A stretch of 28,555 bases of DNA from Elysia marginata (lineage: Eukaryota > Mollusca > Gastropoda > Plakobranchidae): the NCBI GenBank assembly GCA_019649035.1, contig BMAT01009701.1:9088-37642 (forward strand). Direction: 5' to 3'. The position numbers and the translations under genes were made by a program. Shown here piece after piece: positions 1-12,700 of this stretch. The notes under the pieces were generated by a model. It was not told the DNA's origin and did no database searches. It worked only from the letters and a program-made list of their open reading frames with translations. The stretch's first letter is position 1; each line of letters starts with the position of its first letter.

Positions 1-115
1 TATTATTATTATTATTATTATTATTATTTGGTATTGTTTTTATTATTTTTATCATTATTGTTATTACTATCATTTATTATTATTGTTACTATTAATACTA
101 TTGTTATTATTATTA
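1..115. repeat. (ATT)n microsatellite at window edge
   Basis: The first ~30 bases are a perfect ATT/TTA trinucleotide run, which decays into an imperfect TTA-rich tract to about base 115. It may continue outside the window. In this genome ATT runs also form the tail of a LINE fragment (26664-27205), so this could be a retroelement tail, but no LINE sequence adjoins it. Confidence 0.9.
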
Positions 116-1522
116 AGCTACAAGTACTGTTAAAAGATCAGTATCTTATGTTTCCTATCTTTGTTGAACTTAAAATACAGTAGTCTTCAAGCGAGCGAGA
201 ACGCACATAATTATAAAGTTATGTCAGCCAGCATGATTGAGATTCCCCTCGATCAAAGCCTTGTTCTGACCCTAGGCATTCACGTTGGCATTGAAAGCAA
301 TTATTGATCTTTCCTGGAAGTGTTCGTGGTTGAGTAAGGTCTATAGGGTTGTTTTTTCTATAACCGATTTTAGGGAACCCTTAGTTTTTGTTTCGGAAAA
401 TGCGGCGAAATTGCAATGTCTTTAGTCTTATGCCGCTTTTAGTTCTACTCTATGAAAACGGAGGGCTACCAAAGGTCTACCGGTGTTAGTCCTACAACGT
501 GCATGAATGTGTCAAGGCCCTCGCATTGTCTCAATTTTTTTTGTCCACAAAAATTTGGCGAAATGGCAGTATATTTAGGATAATGTCGTTGGTTTTACAC
601 TGAAAACAATGGGCTACACTGTAAGCCACCAATAGTAGGCCTACATAGAGGGGCCTACAAGTCTATCAGAAAAGATTTCTACTGGTTGACACTCTAGCTA
701 AGCCCAAATATCATAGTAACAAATTCTATCTGATTTTTGGAGGTAAATGGTCCTATGCAGCGAGATGCATTGTTGCTAATTATTACAAATATTACTAGGG
801 AGGATTTCCTCAGCGAGGCATGTATTCTTAATGCTCGGACCAATGTGAACCTTTTCGAATTTGCTGCTTTCTCACTAAATTGTTTATCCCCGAGGATAGA
901 ATTTTTTCAGGCTCAGGCCGATTTTGCTTCTTTCTCGAATTTGCTGCTTTCTCAATACATTATTTCTTTAGCTACTTGGGGGTATGTGCCCCTCTGCAGA
1001 AATCCTTCCCGTGCCATCATACAATGAGCATGAATATACATGTATACAGTATAGGCCTTCACATGTCTCAATTTTGTCAACAGTATTATGCTTAGTTTTA
1101 ATATAGCATTCTCAAATTTAGCTAAGTAGAACACCTATAAATTTTATTCACCAAACCAATGAGAATTGTTACCTTAACAATTTTAGACACGTGAATTGTT
1201 AAGACTAATAAAAGTAAGATCATTGTTGCTGCTGATGTAGCCCATTATTAACATTCCTTATTTTGTACAAGAAAGGATACAGGTAAGACATATTCTACCT
1301 CTGAGACAGAATTTTGCAAAGCAGCCAAGTACCATGGGGAGGGGTGTGGGATGTTACAGGCAAGAGTGCAGGGTGAAGAGTTTGTTATGCTTAGACTGGC
1401 AAGAAAAGAAGTCTGTCCTTTGACAAAAAAGGTAATGTGCTGCCACTGTCAGCAGTTTATCATTCTCCTCATTTGTTTCTATGTTTTTAACTGTTTTTGC
1501 AACGATTGTCTCTTTCTCACAG
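116..1522. other. 5' flank of the P450 gene with diverged tandem repeats
   Basis: I see no convincing coding region here. Two diverged copies of a unit of about 150-160 bases lie at roughly 389-540 and 545-650. They share a GGCGAAAT block, a later TGAAAAC...GGGCTAC block and a closing CCTAC. A third partial match around 1013-1085 repeats the GCATGAAT...TGTCTCAATTTT portion. Separately, a 20-base block (TCGAATTTGCTGCTTTCTCA) occurs exactly at 855-874 and 935-954. A splice-donor-like ATACAG|GTAAGA at 1282/1283 could end a 5' UTR exon. I cannot identify a core promoter. Confidence 0.55.
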
Positions 1523-1584
1523 CCTCAAGACTCATGAAGTGGAAGATGTTTGAGTAAAATATTTCAACCTAACTCAAGCAAGCT
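1523..1584 (+). promoter_or_regulatory. Putative 5' UTR exon with uORF upstream of the P450 start
   Basis: The bases before 1523 form a pyrimidine-rich tract ending TCTTTCTCACAG, a good splice acceptor, so the translated exon may begin at 1523 with a spliced 5' leader. Within the 62-base leader an ATG at 1534 opens a 7-codon uORF (MKWKMFE) that stops at 1557, 27 bases before the main ATG. Both the acceptor and any uORF effect are inferred from sequence alone. Confidence 0.4.
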
Positions 1585-4500
1585 ATGGGTCTCCTCACAT
1601 TCTATGTCTCGGGGGCCATCCTCGTCGGTGTGATTGGCTTTATTGGCTACCATCTGGTCACTTTCTTCACTGACTATATAAGGAGACGAAACATGCTGGT
1701 CAAGTTCCCACACAACAAGCCACACTTTATATTTGGTCATATGCTAGAGGTAGGACCTATCAATCACTATGCATTTATAATGGCTTCCAGAAGTCTATAG
1801 ATTGGGATTGATGGTTACGATTATTATTGATTTGTACATCAATTTATAATCTGTCTTGATACCTTTTCTAAGTAAGTGGTATGTGAACTGAAAGTCTAAA
1901 TTGGAAGAAAAATTCAAATTTGTATTTAACTATAAATCATAGAAAAAAAAAGAAATCTAGGACATTCATCTCATTTTTGTGACTTGCATGACAAAAAATT
2001 AATTTAAAAAATTAATCAATCTTCACTAAGTCCAAATAATTTGAACATTTTTTATATACTTAGGAGTTACCATATAAAATATTCTGTCTTTGCTTCATAG
2101 TACCCTGGTCCAAATGATGAAGGCTTGGCTTTTCAAAGGGAGATGACTGAGAGATACCCGATTGCGGGACTTTTGTGGATGATGTTCATTCCGATGCTCA
2201 TAGTGAGCCATCCTAAGACTGTCAGCATCATTTTAAAATCATCAGGTAGGGGATTTAGAGAGATCTGTGCCATCATTTAAAAATGTCATTTGAAGATTAC
2301 TAAACAATGTACCTGAGATAGAAAAAAATCATGTCATTGGAGCAACCCAAATAAGTTGGATTTAAGATATCTGATTTAAAAGTCAATGTTGTTTTTTTCC
2401 CCAATGATTTAAATCATCAAATACGCTTATATCATTTCACCATTTCTTAACTTCAAGCAGTTTTTAATATCAGGAATGATTTAAAAATGTTTTGTTCAAA
2501 ATATGAACACTTTTTAATATAAAAAATACAACATGTGTTTCATTTGAACTGGTTGAAATACAGAATTAGGAACAAATATTATAGATATAATTATTGCAAC
2601 TAAATTGCTATGACAAAAATTTTGTCAGAGTATTGAAAAGTCATGTGTTATAACTCTTCAAATCATTTCAAAAACATCATATTAATTTTTAGAAAATATT
2701 ATGAACTCAATATGATAATGTCAAAACTTAGATTTGCCTCCTATTTGCCCTTGCTGCCTATCAACTTTTAATTTCCAAAAGCAGTCAATCATTCCATATA
2801 TTCAGCTATCTTGCTCTTTCAATACATTTTGTCAGAGCCTAAAGGTCCTCGAATGTATAATTTGATCAGACCTTGGGTTGGCGATGGACTTCTCACAAGC
2901 AAGGGAGATAAATGGTACAGAAACCGGCGTCTCCTTACACCTGCGTTTCATTTTGAGATCCTGAAAAGTTACATGGAGCTGAAGAATAGATGTGCTGATA
3001 TTTTGGTAGTGAGTGTAGACTTTTTGTTTGTTTGATTTACATTTGGGTAGGGAAGCCAAGAGTTGCACCAAGAAAATAGTCTGTTGGTCCTTGAAAATCA
3101 GGTCAAAGTCTTTAAAGAGGAAAATAAAAAGGAGGTGTAGGTGTCTTCTGTCAGTTTTCAAGTTTTTAGCCCTGATAAAACTTAACACATTTGTGCACCA
3201 TTTAAGCTGATTTTTTTTTTATAAAAGTTGTGAATCTTTAACCATTTTTGCGCCATTTAAGCAGATGTTTTATAATAGTTTTGTGCGATAGATTTTTAAA
3301 TTTTGATTGTTGTTAAATCTTTGTCCTTTGAATTTATACAGTTTAAAGTTTTTTTTCTCTTATTGTTGTTTTTCTACTTTGCAACCAAATTAAAGCTATG
3401 TCTCAGTTTGTAGTCAAGACAAAGCCAAATGCATAATTTTCTAGGGCCAGAATTCAATTAAACAACTTATGTTGTTATTGCACCATTTTCAAAGTTTGTT
3501 TCCTTTATAATAAATTAAAAGTAGTTGGCCAACTTGGAGTAATCCTAATAAAGTTACCTTGACTTTTGCGGAGCTGTTATTGTAGGCCTAAATCTTTTTT
3601 TCAAAAAGCATTTTATTGGGATTGCAAAGTCCAAAAGAGTTTTAGGTTTTGTATAAATTTAAGGAAAATGTATTCAAGGATTTTGTCTATTTCTATAAAT
3701 ATTATTTAATAGTTTTTCATATGCCTCAAATTGTTAAACAATAAGTCACCTATCTTTTCCATTCCATCAAGTAGACATACCATACACCATAGATGTTCCC
3801 ATCAATAAAACTAAGAAAATAATGTTTATGTATTTTTTTTTATCTTGAGTAGGAAAAGTTTGTACATTCTGCAGAAAATTCTTCACCTTTTCTGGTGTTT
3901 TCAAATGTGGTACCATTTACTTTAGATGTCATACTCAAGTGTGCCATGTCATATGAGACAAACTGTCAACTGCCAGGGTAAGTTCCACTGAACAAGAACA
4001 AAATTCAGTTTTGTATTTTTCTGTTAAGTAAAGTAAGTGGTGGGTTATTCAATAAGGCTGTGGACTCCTTCTCTAGAAGAAGTGGGTTTGATTCTTGCCC
4101 CATTCACCCTGTACGTTCCCTGTAGGGCCTATGTATTGCTCTTTATAAGCTAAACTTTAAAGAATTGTGCCAATATAAGTCAAGTTTTTGTATCCTTATT
4201 TGAAGGTAAAACTCTCCTGTTCCAAAAAAAAAAATCAATTAAAACACATGGAACCCTACTTAATGAAATATACCAATTATTAATGTTTGCCACATAGAGA
4301 CAGCATGACATGTCGATAAATGCGCTGACTCTTTGATCAAATACGTTTTATTCAAACAATGACTAAGGTTTTTTAACATATGAAAAAAAGGAAACATTAA
4401 ATGCAGGCCTAGGACTTAATGCGGTAATCTGAGTCTGGTGTTAAAGTATTATCCAATCAAGTTACGCAAAGAATAAAGATGCTGTGCAACGAAGAAAATC

Positions 4501-6680
4501 TGAGATCAAATATCATTTTTAACACTACGAGTATGGTTGAGTTTTAAAGTAGCTTAACTACATAAAGCAGAACTTATGAAATGAGGTGAAATATCTGTAT
4601 TATGTTCACAAGACCTTAAAACCACAGCCCTCTTGAATTTAGAGTTTGGTAGAGGTACTGTCTATTTACATCAACAGGGATGGTTGTAATCTGTCACTTT
4701 GTTCATTGATTCTGCTGCATACATGCATGTGATGTGACTTAATTGAGCTTATGCTCATGGTTAGTGGACTAAGTCTTTTATGTCAATGCGAGGCGACATG
4801 AAGAGACCAGGCACCTTATAATGTCTGCCCAACACAATCAAAGGACAGTAACTAACATGAAAACCATATTTTGAATATACTGGCTGCAGAAAATGGAGGC
4901 CTACTTTATCTCCTTAAAGAGAATAAAAGCTTGTAATTATAATCTTCCTATATTTGAGATATTTTATTTCATAGCAAATGTAAAATGAAACTGTTTAGCC
5001 TACAGAGCAAACTTTTGGTTTTAAAGTTAAAGACCCGGATATAGGCCTGATTTACTCAAATTGCATGGTCTTTTTTTCTAAATCAAATTTCCAACATTGA
5101 ACTGTTCATCACTCACCATGAGTTCATCACTAAGAGAAGGACATTTTTAGTAACACCAACAACCTAGAGTAATTTTCTTTACATTTGTAACAAAAAGAGG
5201 TTTTTTTCTGTTGTTCTTGTTAAATTTTGAAACTGATCCTCATCAATTTTAAAACGAAACTTGATAAAGTTATTATATTCATCACTGAATCTTATTGTTG
5301 CAAATTATTTTTATTATTAATTAAAACATCCCTACAGTACTAGAACTAACGTGATATTTTTTTTTCTGCACTATTTCATCATTTCAAATTGTTTTCTGCC
5401 TTATCAGAAACAACCACCCATATGTCAACGCTGTCGGAGTTTTGTCAGATATCATGTTGAAACGCTTCTTGTAAGTAACAACCATTCCTCAATCCAATAT
5501 CAGTTTGAAACAAATTATAATGATGATGTTAACATTTTTGTTATATGATATAATTCACTGTAAAATTTGTTAGAAAGAAACCCAAAAAATATTGAATGTA
5601 CACTATAAAGTTGGCAGTTGCTTCATATTTAATCTAACTGTAAATTTTTCAGTATTGAGAATTGAAAAATTTTATATTCGATTTTAAAGCCAATTTTAAA
5701 ATATTTCTGTAGGCCTATATTTGTTTATTATGAAGTTATTGAAGGTAAAACATCATCTTATCATGATTGTGGTTTTTTTTCTCTGTTCAACTTTTAAGAA
5801 AATCATCAGTTTTTTGAAAATTATGACAATTTGAAGCAAAGAATATTGTTTTTCTTCACAAAAATGACGTCTTTGAGGATTAAAATTGCAACATCTGACT
5901 AATTCACCCTGGATGCAAGACATATGGAATACAGTAGAGTTCATGATAATTTGAACCTGGATAATTTGAATATTTTCCTAATTTGAACTAAGGTCCCGTC
6001 CGGATATTTCAAACCCCTTGGAAACAAAGCTTAACTTTGAATTACTCATTTTTCAACTTATCAGAACTTTTTATTAAAGAAAATTAAGATCAGTAAAACA
6101 AGTATAGTTTGAATGAAACCAGTTTTTACTTATCTAGGTTCTAGTTGTTATTTAGATTACCAATTGTGTTTTCTTTTGCAATGAATACTAATAACTTTAT
6201 TTTTAGATTATTCAAAGCTGAATTTTGTTCACCAAGGTTTCTGTGGAGTATTATATGAATTATTCATTGTTCATTTTTTTGTTTATACCTACAGTGAGCC
6301 TTGGTTTCATAACGAGTTCTTGTTTTCATTGACTCCCTCTGGAAGGAAGTTTTTCAAACAGTGTGACTATGTTCACCAGATTGCAGAGGAAATTATCAAG
6401 GAGAGAACGAAAGAGTTGGTAAGACTAAAAGAATTCCAACCCTTTTCATTTTAAGAAATCAAATTTAAGAATGATTAGAAAAAATCTAAACTTGCAAACT
6501 AAAAAATGATGAAGTTTTGCTACCACTGGTAAACGTTTTCATGTTAAAAAATCAACTTTGAAAAAAAAAACGGTAAAAGTTATTGGCTTTTATTTCTTTT
6601 CCCTTCTATTCAAATTCAGAAAAAGTTTAATATCTCTCCAAAATAATAATAGCAATAGTAATATGGTAGTTATAATGATA

Positions 6681-6719
<39 letters not shown>

Positions 6720-9700
6720 TAGCAATAATAATAATGATGATATTAATAATAATAATGTTTTTGGAAGTGCTATTACATAGTAGAAAAAAGTTGCCTAAGA
6801 ACTATTAGACATGATTAAAAGAGGGTAACATCAAACAAAAACTATGGGTTTTATAATACTGATGCATAAAAACAACTGTTACATCATCTAAAAATATCCA
6901 TTGGTCTTTGTCTTTAAAAAATAATCTTACACAAAAAAATGAAAAAGTCTTACAGTATAATTATGAAAATGCATAAAAATTATTGCCGATATGTTCTAAA
7001 TTACAGGTAAATATTCGTAAAATATTCAGGTTTCAAATTTTACTAAAAAAATTCAGTTTTGTCTCTTCTCTTAGTTGTTTCTCATAAAACTTTCCATACC
7101 TTAGGAGCTTTGACAGAAAAAGCTTTCGTTTGATAAGTCAATTTGTTTTGAATCTTTTGAATTCTATCTATCTGATACTTTGGTAGTCCCACTTAAAGTG
7201 AATTACATTAATCAAGAATGTTGATTATGAAAGAATGTGCAAGAAAATGAGTTGTACTGGCATCAATTTGCTCACAAATTTTCCAAGTATTTCTAAGGTG
7301 GTAGTGGCAATTTTCACAAACATGTTCGATATGAACTTTTGCACAAAAGTCAGCATCAAATCAAGAATTTTAACATTATCACTGGTATGTGTGTATAATT
7401 TTTAAAACTGTTTCTGAGACATTTTATATTATTTTTTCATGCTGAATATCTATAGTTTAGTTGTGCTCTCTCTTTTCTATGATCCTGTAGATGTTTTTTT
7501 CCAGCTATTTTTGTATCTGTAACAATTATTAAAACCTATAATCGGCAGCAACATCAGGTGCGGGAATCTAGCGAAAGATCTCGTCGGTGCATGGACTTCC
7601 TTGATACTTTACTGACTGCCAAGGATGAGAAAGGAGAGGGACTTACCATGAGAGAAATTAGAGATGAGGTGGACACCTTTCTTTTTGAAGGTTATTTCAT
7701 TTTTCTAGTATGATATATTTATTTATATTAAATCGGGTTCCACATTGCCGTTAGAAACACCAGCATAGTGCGGCGATTTACCCCATGCTAAAGATAGTAT
7801 ATGCTGGTTAACGCATTGACACTTGATTACCTGTCAACCAGGGTCCCCAAAGGGATTGCTAAGGTGCTGGCGCTCTGGTAGAAGACCTTGATAATAAGCA
7901 ATTTTGTTAATATTTCCGATATGGTATCTCCAGTTCTATAAATACACTCTGCTTCTTTTTTTTAACCATTATAAAATGCAGCTCTTTGAGAATAAGATGC
8001 ACTAATTCTTGTTACTTGTCGATGATAAAATCTTTTTTAAAAAAAAACAAGATTATTCACTATGTTGTAAAATTTGATTTTCGTCAAGATTTTTTGAAAG
8101 CTTTCATTTGATTTACTATTCATCATTTTTTTTTAAATCAATTAATTTGAGAGAAGAAATTATATGTGTCAAACTGTAAAAGTATGTGCCAAGAGTTTCT
8201 AGTATATTTGAAATGAATTTTAAAAAGAAAACACTTAGAGAACAAAATTGCTGTGCTGCTAAAACTCTTGCAAATATAAGGTCTTTTTAGATTAAGGTAT
8301 AAAAAAGCATGCTATTGACTCCAAAGACTAAAAGTTTGAACTATATAGTAAAAAATAGAGAAGCATTATAGAATCTGAACAATATAAAATGGTGCAGGCC
8401 CTTGACTGCAAAAGCTAAAGGGAAAAAACTTTCTTTTTTTCTAAGAACGCAGACTTTTCCAACGATATTTTCATAAATTTTGGTGTGCGAACTTTACTTG
8501 CTGGAAGCAATAAACATTCTTTCACGATATGTTGTGATTGCATAAATAAATTAAAAGCTATTAGACGTCATTGATATTAGAAAACAATTTTTAAATGCCA
8601 GGTAGTTAGAGAGAGTGCCCCTCTGTGGACTATATCCAGTTCAAATGCTATGACGAGCTATTCAGACTGCTGGTTTCCTGACATTATAGCAAAACTGCTT
8701 ACGGTGTACAGGCTTGCAAACATAGAGTGTACAAATTCGCAAAGACATACAGGAATCAAACATTATATGATTGCAACCACCAAGAAAAGAACAAAAAACT
8801 TGGCATTTTAACATTAGCAATGGGTTGAGGTCATTCATGTTTTTGGAAGAAAAATTAGAAAGAAAATGAGCAACTATTTTTAACACATAAATGCATTTAC
8901 ATAATTCTCATATCTGTACACCTAAAAACACCTGCAAAACTCTGAGCCAATGCGCACCCAGCATAAAATAAACTCAACTTGCTTTGAACAATGAGAAATA
9001 TTTCAAGCAAGTGAAAATAATCATTTATGTTTAGATCTAGCTCTGCTGCTTTTACACTGTACCTACATAATAATGACAATCTTTCTTTAGTTGAAGTTAA
9101 TGAATTCAAATGACATGTCTTGCCCAGGCCTGTTTGTCACACAGCTGCACTCAATAAATGTGAACTATGCCAGTCCAGCTGCAGACAGTCCTTAATAAAT
9201 TTTGCCGTTCCCTAAGCTTGAAAGGGGCTGTGTATACACAGAATCGTATGGAATACTATACGCTAAATTAAAATATGCATAACATAAAAAGGAAGAACTT
9301 TCCATGGGTCAAATTTGTTTAGCGAGAGGCAAAGTTTCATTTAAAACTTTCTTTAGGTTTTTTACAAGGCCTACATGTCATAGAAATTAGCTGCCCTCTA
9401 TAATAACATCAAATTCATGTTGTAGTTTCACAGGTTAACATGTCTTTAATTTTATTGAATATAGGCTTTATTCTTTCAAGGCCGTTGAGTTTTCATTTTG
9501 TTTCAACAAAGCAGGTTGTTTTTGTGCCTGTGAATTGAAAAGTTAGTCCACAGTAACTGATTGTTTGTAGGTAAAAACTAACTTTTTATTACATCATCTT
9601 CTTTACTTAGACAAACAGCATGGGCAGTGTAGGACCTTTTGAGTGGTCTCAGTGACTCTAATATAAGGATTTTTTTCCACAACCAGTCTCAAGCAGTTGT

Positions 9701-12700
9701 ATGTGAAGTTTTCACCTTTACTTAAATTCCATTATCTTTGCTTAAACCTGCAAATTTGCTTAAACCTGCACCTTAATCTTACAAGTTGATAAAATTCTTT
9801 GAACTTATTGCAGGTTAAAACAAAATTTTTTTCCCTTTTGTCTGTTTTACATTTTTTTCACAGGCCATGACACAACCTCAAGTGCCATTTCTTGGGCTTT
9901 ATACTCAATAGCGGAACATCCTGAAATTCAGCAGAGAGTGCAAGATGAGTTGGATGGAGTGCTAGACCAGGCTGGCCACACAGACGTCCTATGGTAAAAC
10001 ATGCTGCAGCAAACAGTATAGTTGGCTTGCTGCTTAGGATCAGGTCAAAGATTAACATGATTTAAGTGTGTCCTATAAATTCATAAGGAATTGAAACAAA
10101 CTCAATAGAAAAACTTTATATGTTCTGAATCAATGGTGAAATAAGGAGCATCTTCTTCTTATGAAACTTCTGCATACTAGGCTGACATGTGCGAAAAATG
10201 CCATTTGGGAAAAAAATAATGCAGAAAGTGCCAAAAGGTCATTAAAAAATCCATGTACATAGCAATAAAAAAATTACCAAGATTGGCACAAAAGTACAAT
10301 ACCCCAAAATCAGTACGTTTAAAAGTTGCTCTTAGAGCTGAGGCCAACAAAGAGTTTTAAAGGAACTTTAGAACCATTCAAACTGAGGACTTTGATACTC
10401 TCTCTCTCTCCCTCTTTTTCTCTCCTCTTAATTCCCTACTCCCAGGTTCTCCCTTTTCTTTGTCCTTGTCTTCCTACTTCTTCCTTTTTCTCATTCTTGG
10501 TCTTCACAAACATTGTATTCTCCGTCTCTGCCTCTTTGCCTTCTCCCCTTTCTCTTTTCTACTGCCTCGCTTCTACCTTTTCAATTTCATCTATCCTTTC
10601 CTTTTCCCTCTGCTATTATCCTCCCCCCCCCCCCCCCCCCCCCCTCTTTTTGTTGTATTCCTTTATTTTCTTATTCTTCTCCTTTTTTTCTCTGGTTCTG
10701 AGTTTGACAAAAATGGATGTCCTTCTTGAAATGGAAGAGGTTCTTTTTGCCTTGCCACATTATTAATATTGTACATCAGCTGCATTGTACTAGGTTGTGA
10801 CCATGTTGGTCGGAAGACAGGAACTAGAAGAAAGGATTCCTTGTGTAACTAAAAGCTGTGCAGGACTGGTGTGGATGAAACAAGGCCTGATAATGCTCTA
10901 ATGGGGCATTCGTAAAGGATATGGATGTTTTGGCGACAAACCATGTCATAGTTAATATCCAACGTCTAAATGGCAGAAACACACACACAAGATAGATCTA
11001 GTCAATTTCCTGAATTTAGTTTTTTATTTTAAAACATGTGTCACATCAATGTCTTAATGGTAACTGCCTTGGCCTTATGTTTTTTTATTTATTTTTTTTT
11101 GTTTGCTTGTCATCTTTCAATCAAATACATGTAATTTTGTTATAGTTCATTGGTTTATCATTAGTTTCAGCTTATATACCACATTGCCCGGTATTGTTCA
11201 AGGTCCACGTAACAAATAAAATGTAAAACTATAGGACAAAAAACGAAGTTAAAACTGAAAATAACCAATATTTTTTTACAATTGATAAGGTATGCTACCA
11301 AAAATGTCAACAAAAGCCAGTAACCTTAAGAAGTGTGGGGAAAGTGAGGCAGCACAAAAAAATGCACGGCTATATTATTTGTAGATGAAAAACTAGGAAT
11401 TAAATATATGCATGCTGCAGCAGACAGTTGGAAAGAGGCTTCAATTTTTCAATAATGAGACTTGTTTTTTAAGCCCTATATGGTTACTAAAAGTGTGGCA
11501 TTCTTTTTCTCACCCCTCCTTCTCTCTCTTTCTATGTGTATGTCTGTCTCTGTGTCTCTATCTTACCTCCTCTCTTCATTCTCCCTCTCCCCCCCCCTCT
11601 CTCTCTCTATCTCTCTCTCTCTCTCTCTCTAACTTGAAATTTTTCAATGCTACCCAAGTTCTAGCCTTTTCCCCCCCAATATCTTCCTTTCCCCAGGGAA
11701 GACCTGACAAAACTTCCATATATGACGATGGTCATTAAAGAAGCCATGAGACTCCACTCTCCTGTGCCGTTCATCCAAAGAGTGCTGACGTCAGATACTG
11801 AGATTGATGGCAAGATGGCACCTGCTGGTACTCTTGTCAACTGCGTTATCTATAACATTCACCATAACCCCACAGTGTGGGAAGACTCTACGGTAGGTCC
11901 AAACTTAATTTGAGATGTTACTTGTTGTTTATATAATACATTTGAGTCAAAATAGTTCAAACCTGCAGGATTCAAAGACAGTCCAGTGAGGATATTTTGA
12001 ACCTTATGGGAACAAAATTGAACTTTTAGTTTCATACAAATTGAATTATAAGTGCACTAGAAGTAAGAAATTTATAATAATTATCTGAATATAGCAATTC
12101 AAATAAAGCAAATATTCAATTTGTCTACGTTTAAAGTAGGCTACATGTAGGCCTACGTGTGTTTGAATAAGAGAACCAGTTTTATCCCTCTTTTATCAGG
12201 TGTATTGATAGTTCAAAGTTTCTATCAGCTCTATAGTTCAATGTTGTTCCTGTGGTGTTTGAATAATCTGTGCTAGACATGTATTTAAGAGGCGTGTAAG
12301 TTTTTCTATAGCCTGAGACATCTCGTTTTAAAGTAAATGAATACAATGGTTTATTGTATAACAGTTTGCTTTCATTTGATAGACTTAAATTGAAACCTAG
12401 TTTCAGGCACTTGTAACCATAGAAAGGTTGATGACCAAAGAAAGTTTAATTAGTTTAATTAGATTAGTGTCCATATTTCTACAAAAAGTTCTGTCGGTAT
12501 TGAAATAATTTCTTTATTAAATTAAAATGGCTCCATCCAATTTGGAAGCAAGTTTTTTTTCAGTATGTAAACTTATTACGGTACTCCATAAGTCAGATCC
12601 AGCTATGAAACCACATTCAGATTCTATTGCTGAAAACGTCACATAAAGTTAGATTCTAATGTTGGCGATGAAATGGTGCAAAACAGAGAATTTAGAACGG

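Noticed and set aside
10326-10766. Open frames of 62-146 residues across the CT tract
   Set aside because: The peptides are low-complexity Ser/Leu/Phe/Pro translated from a polypyrimidine tract inside a P450 intron. They have no domain or splice support.
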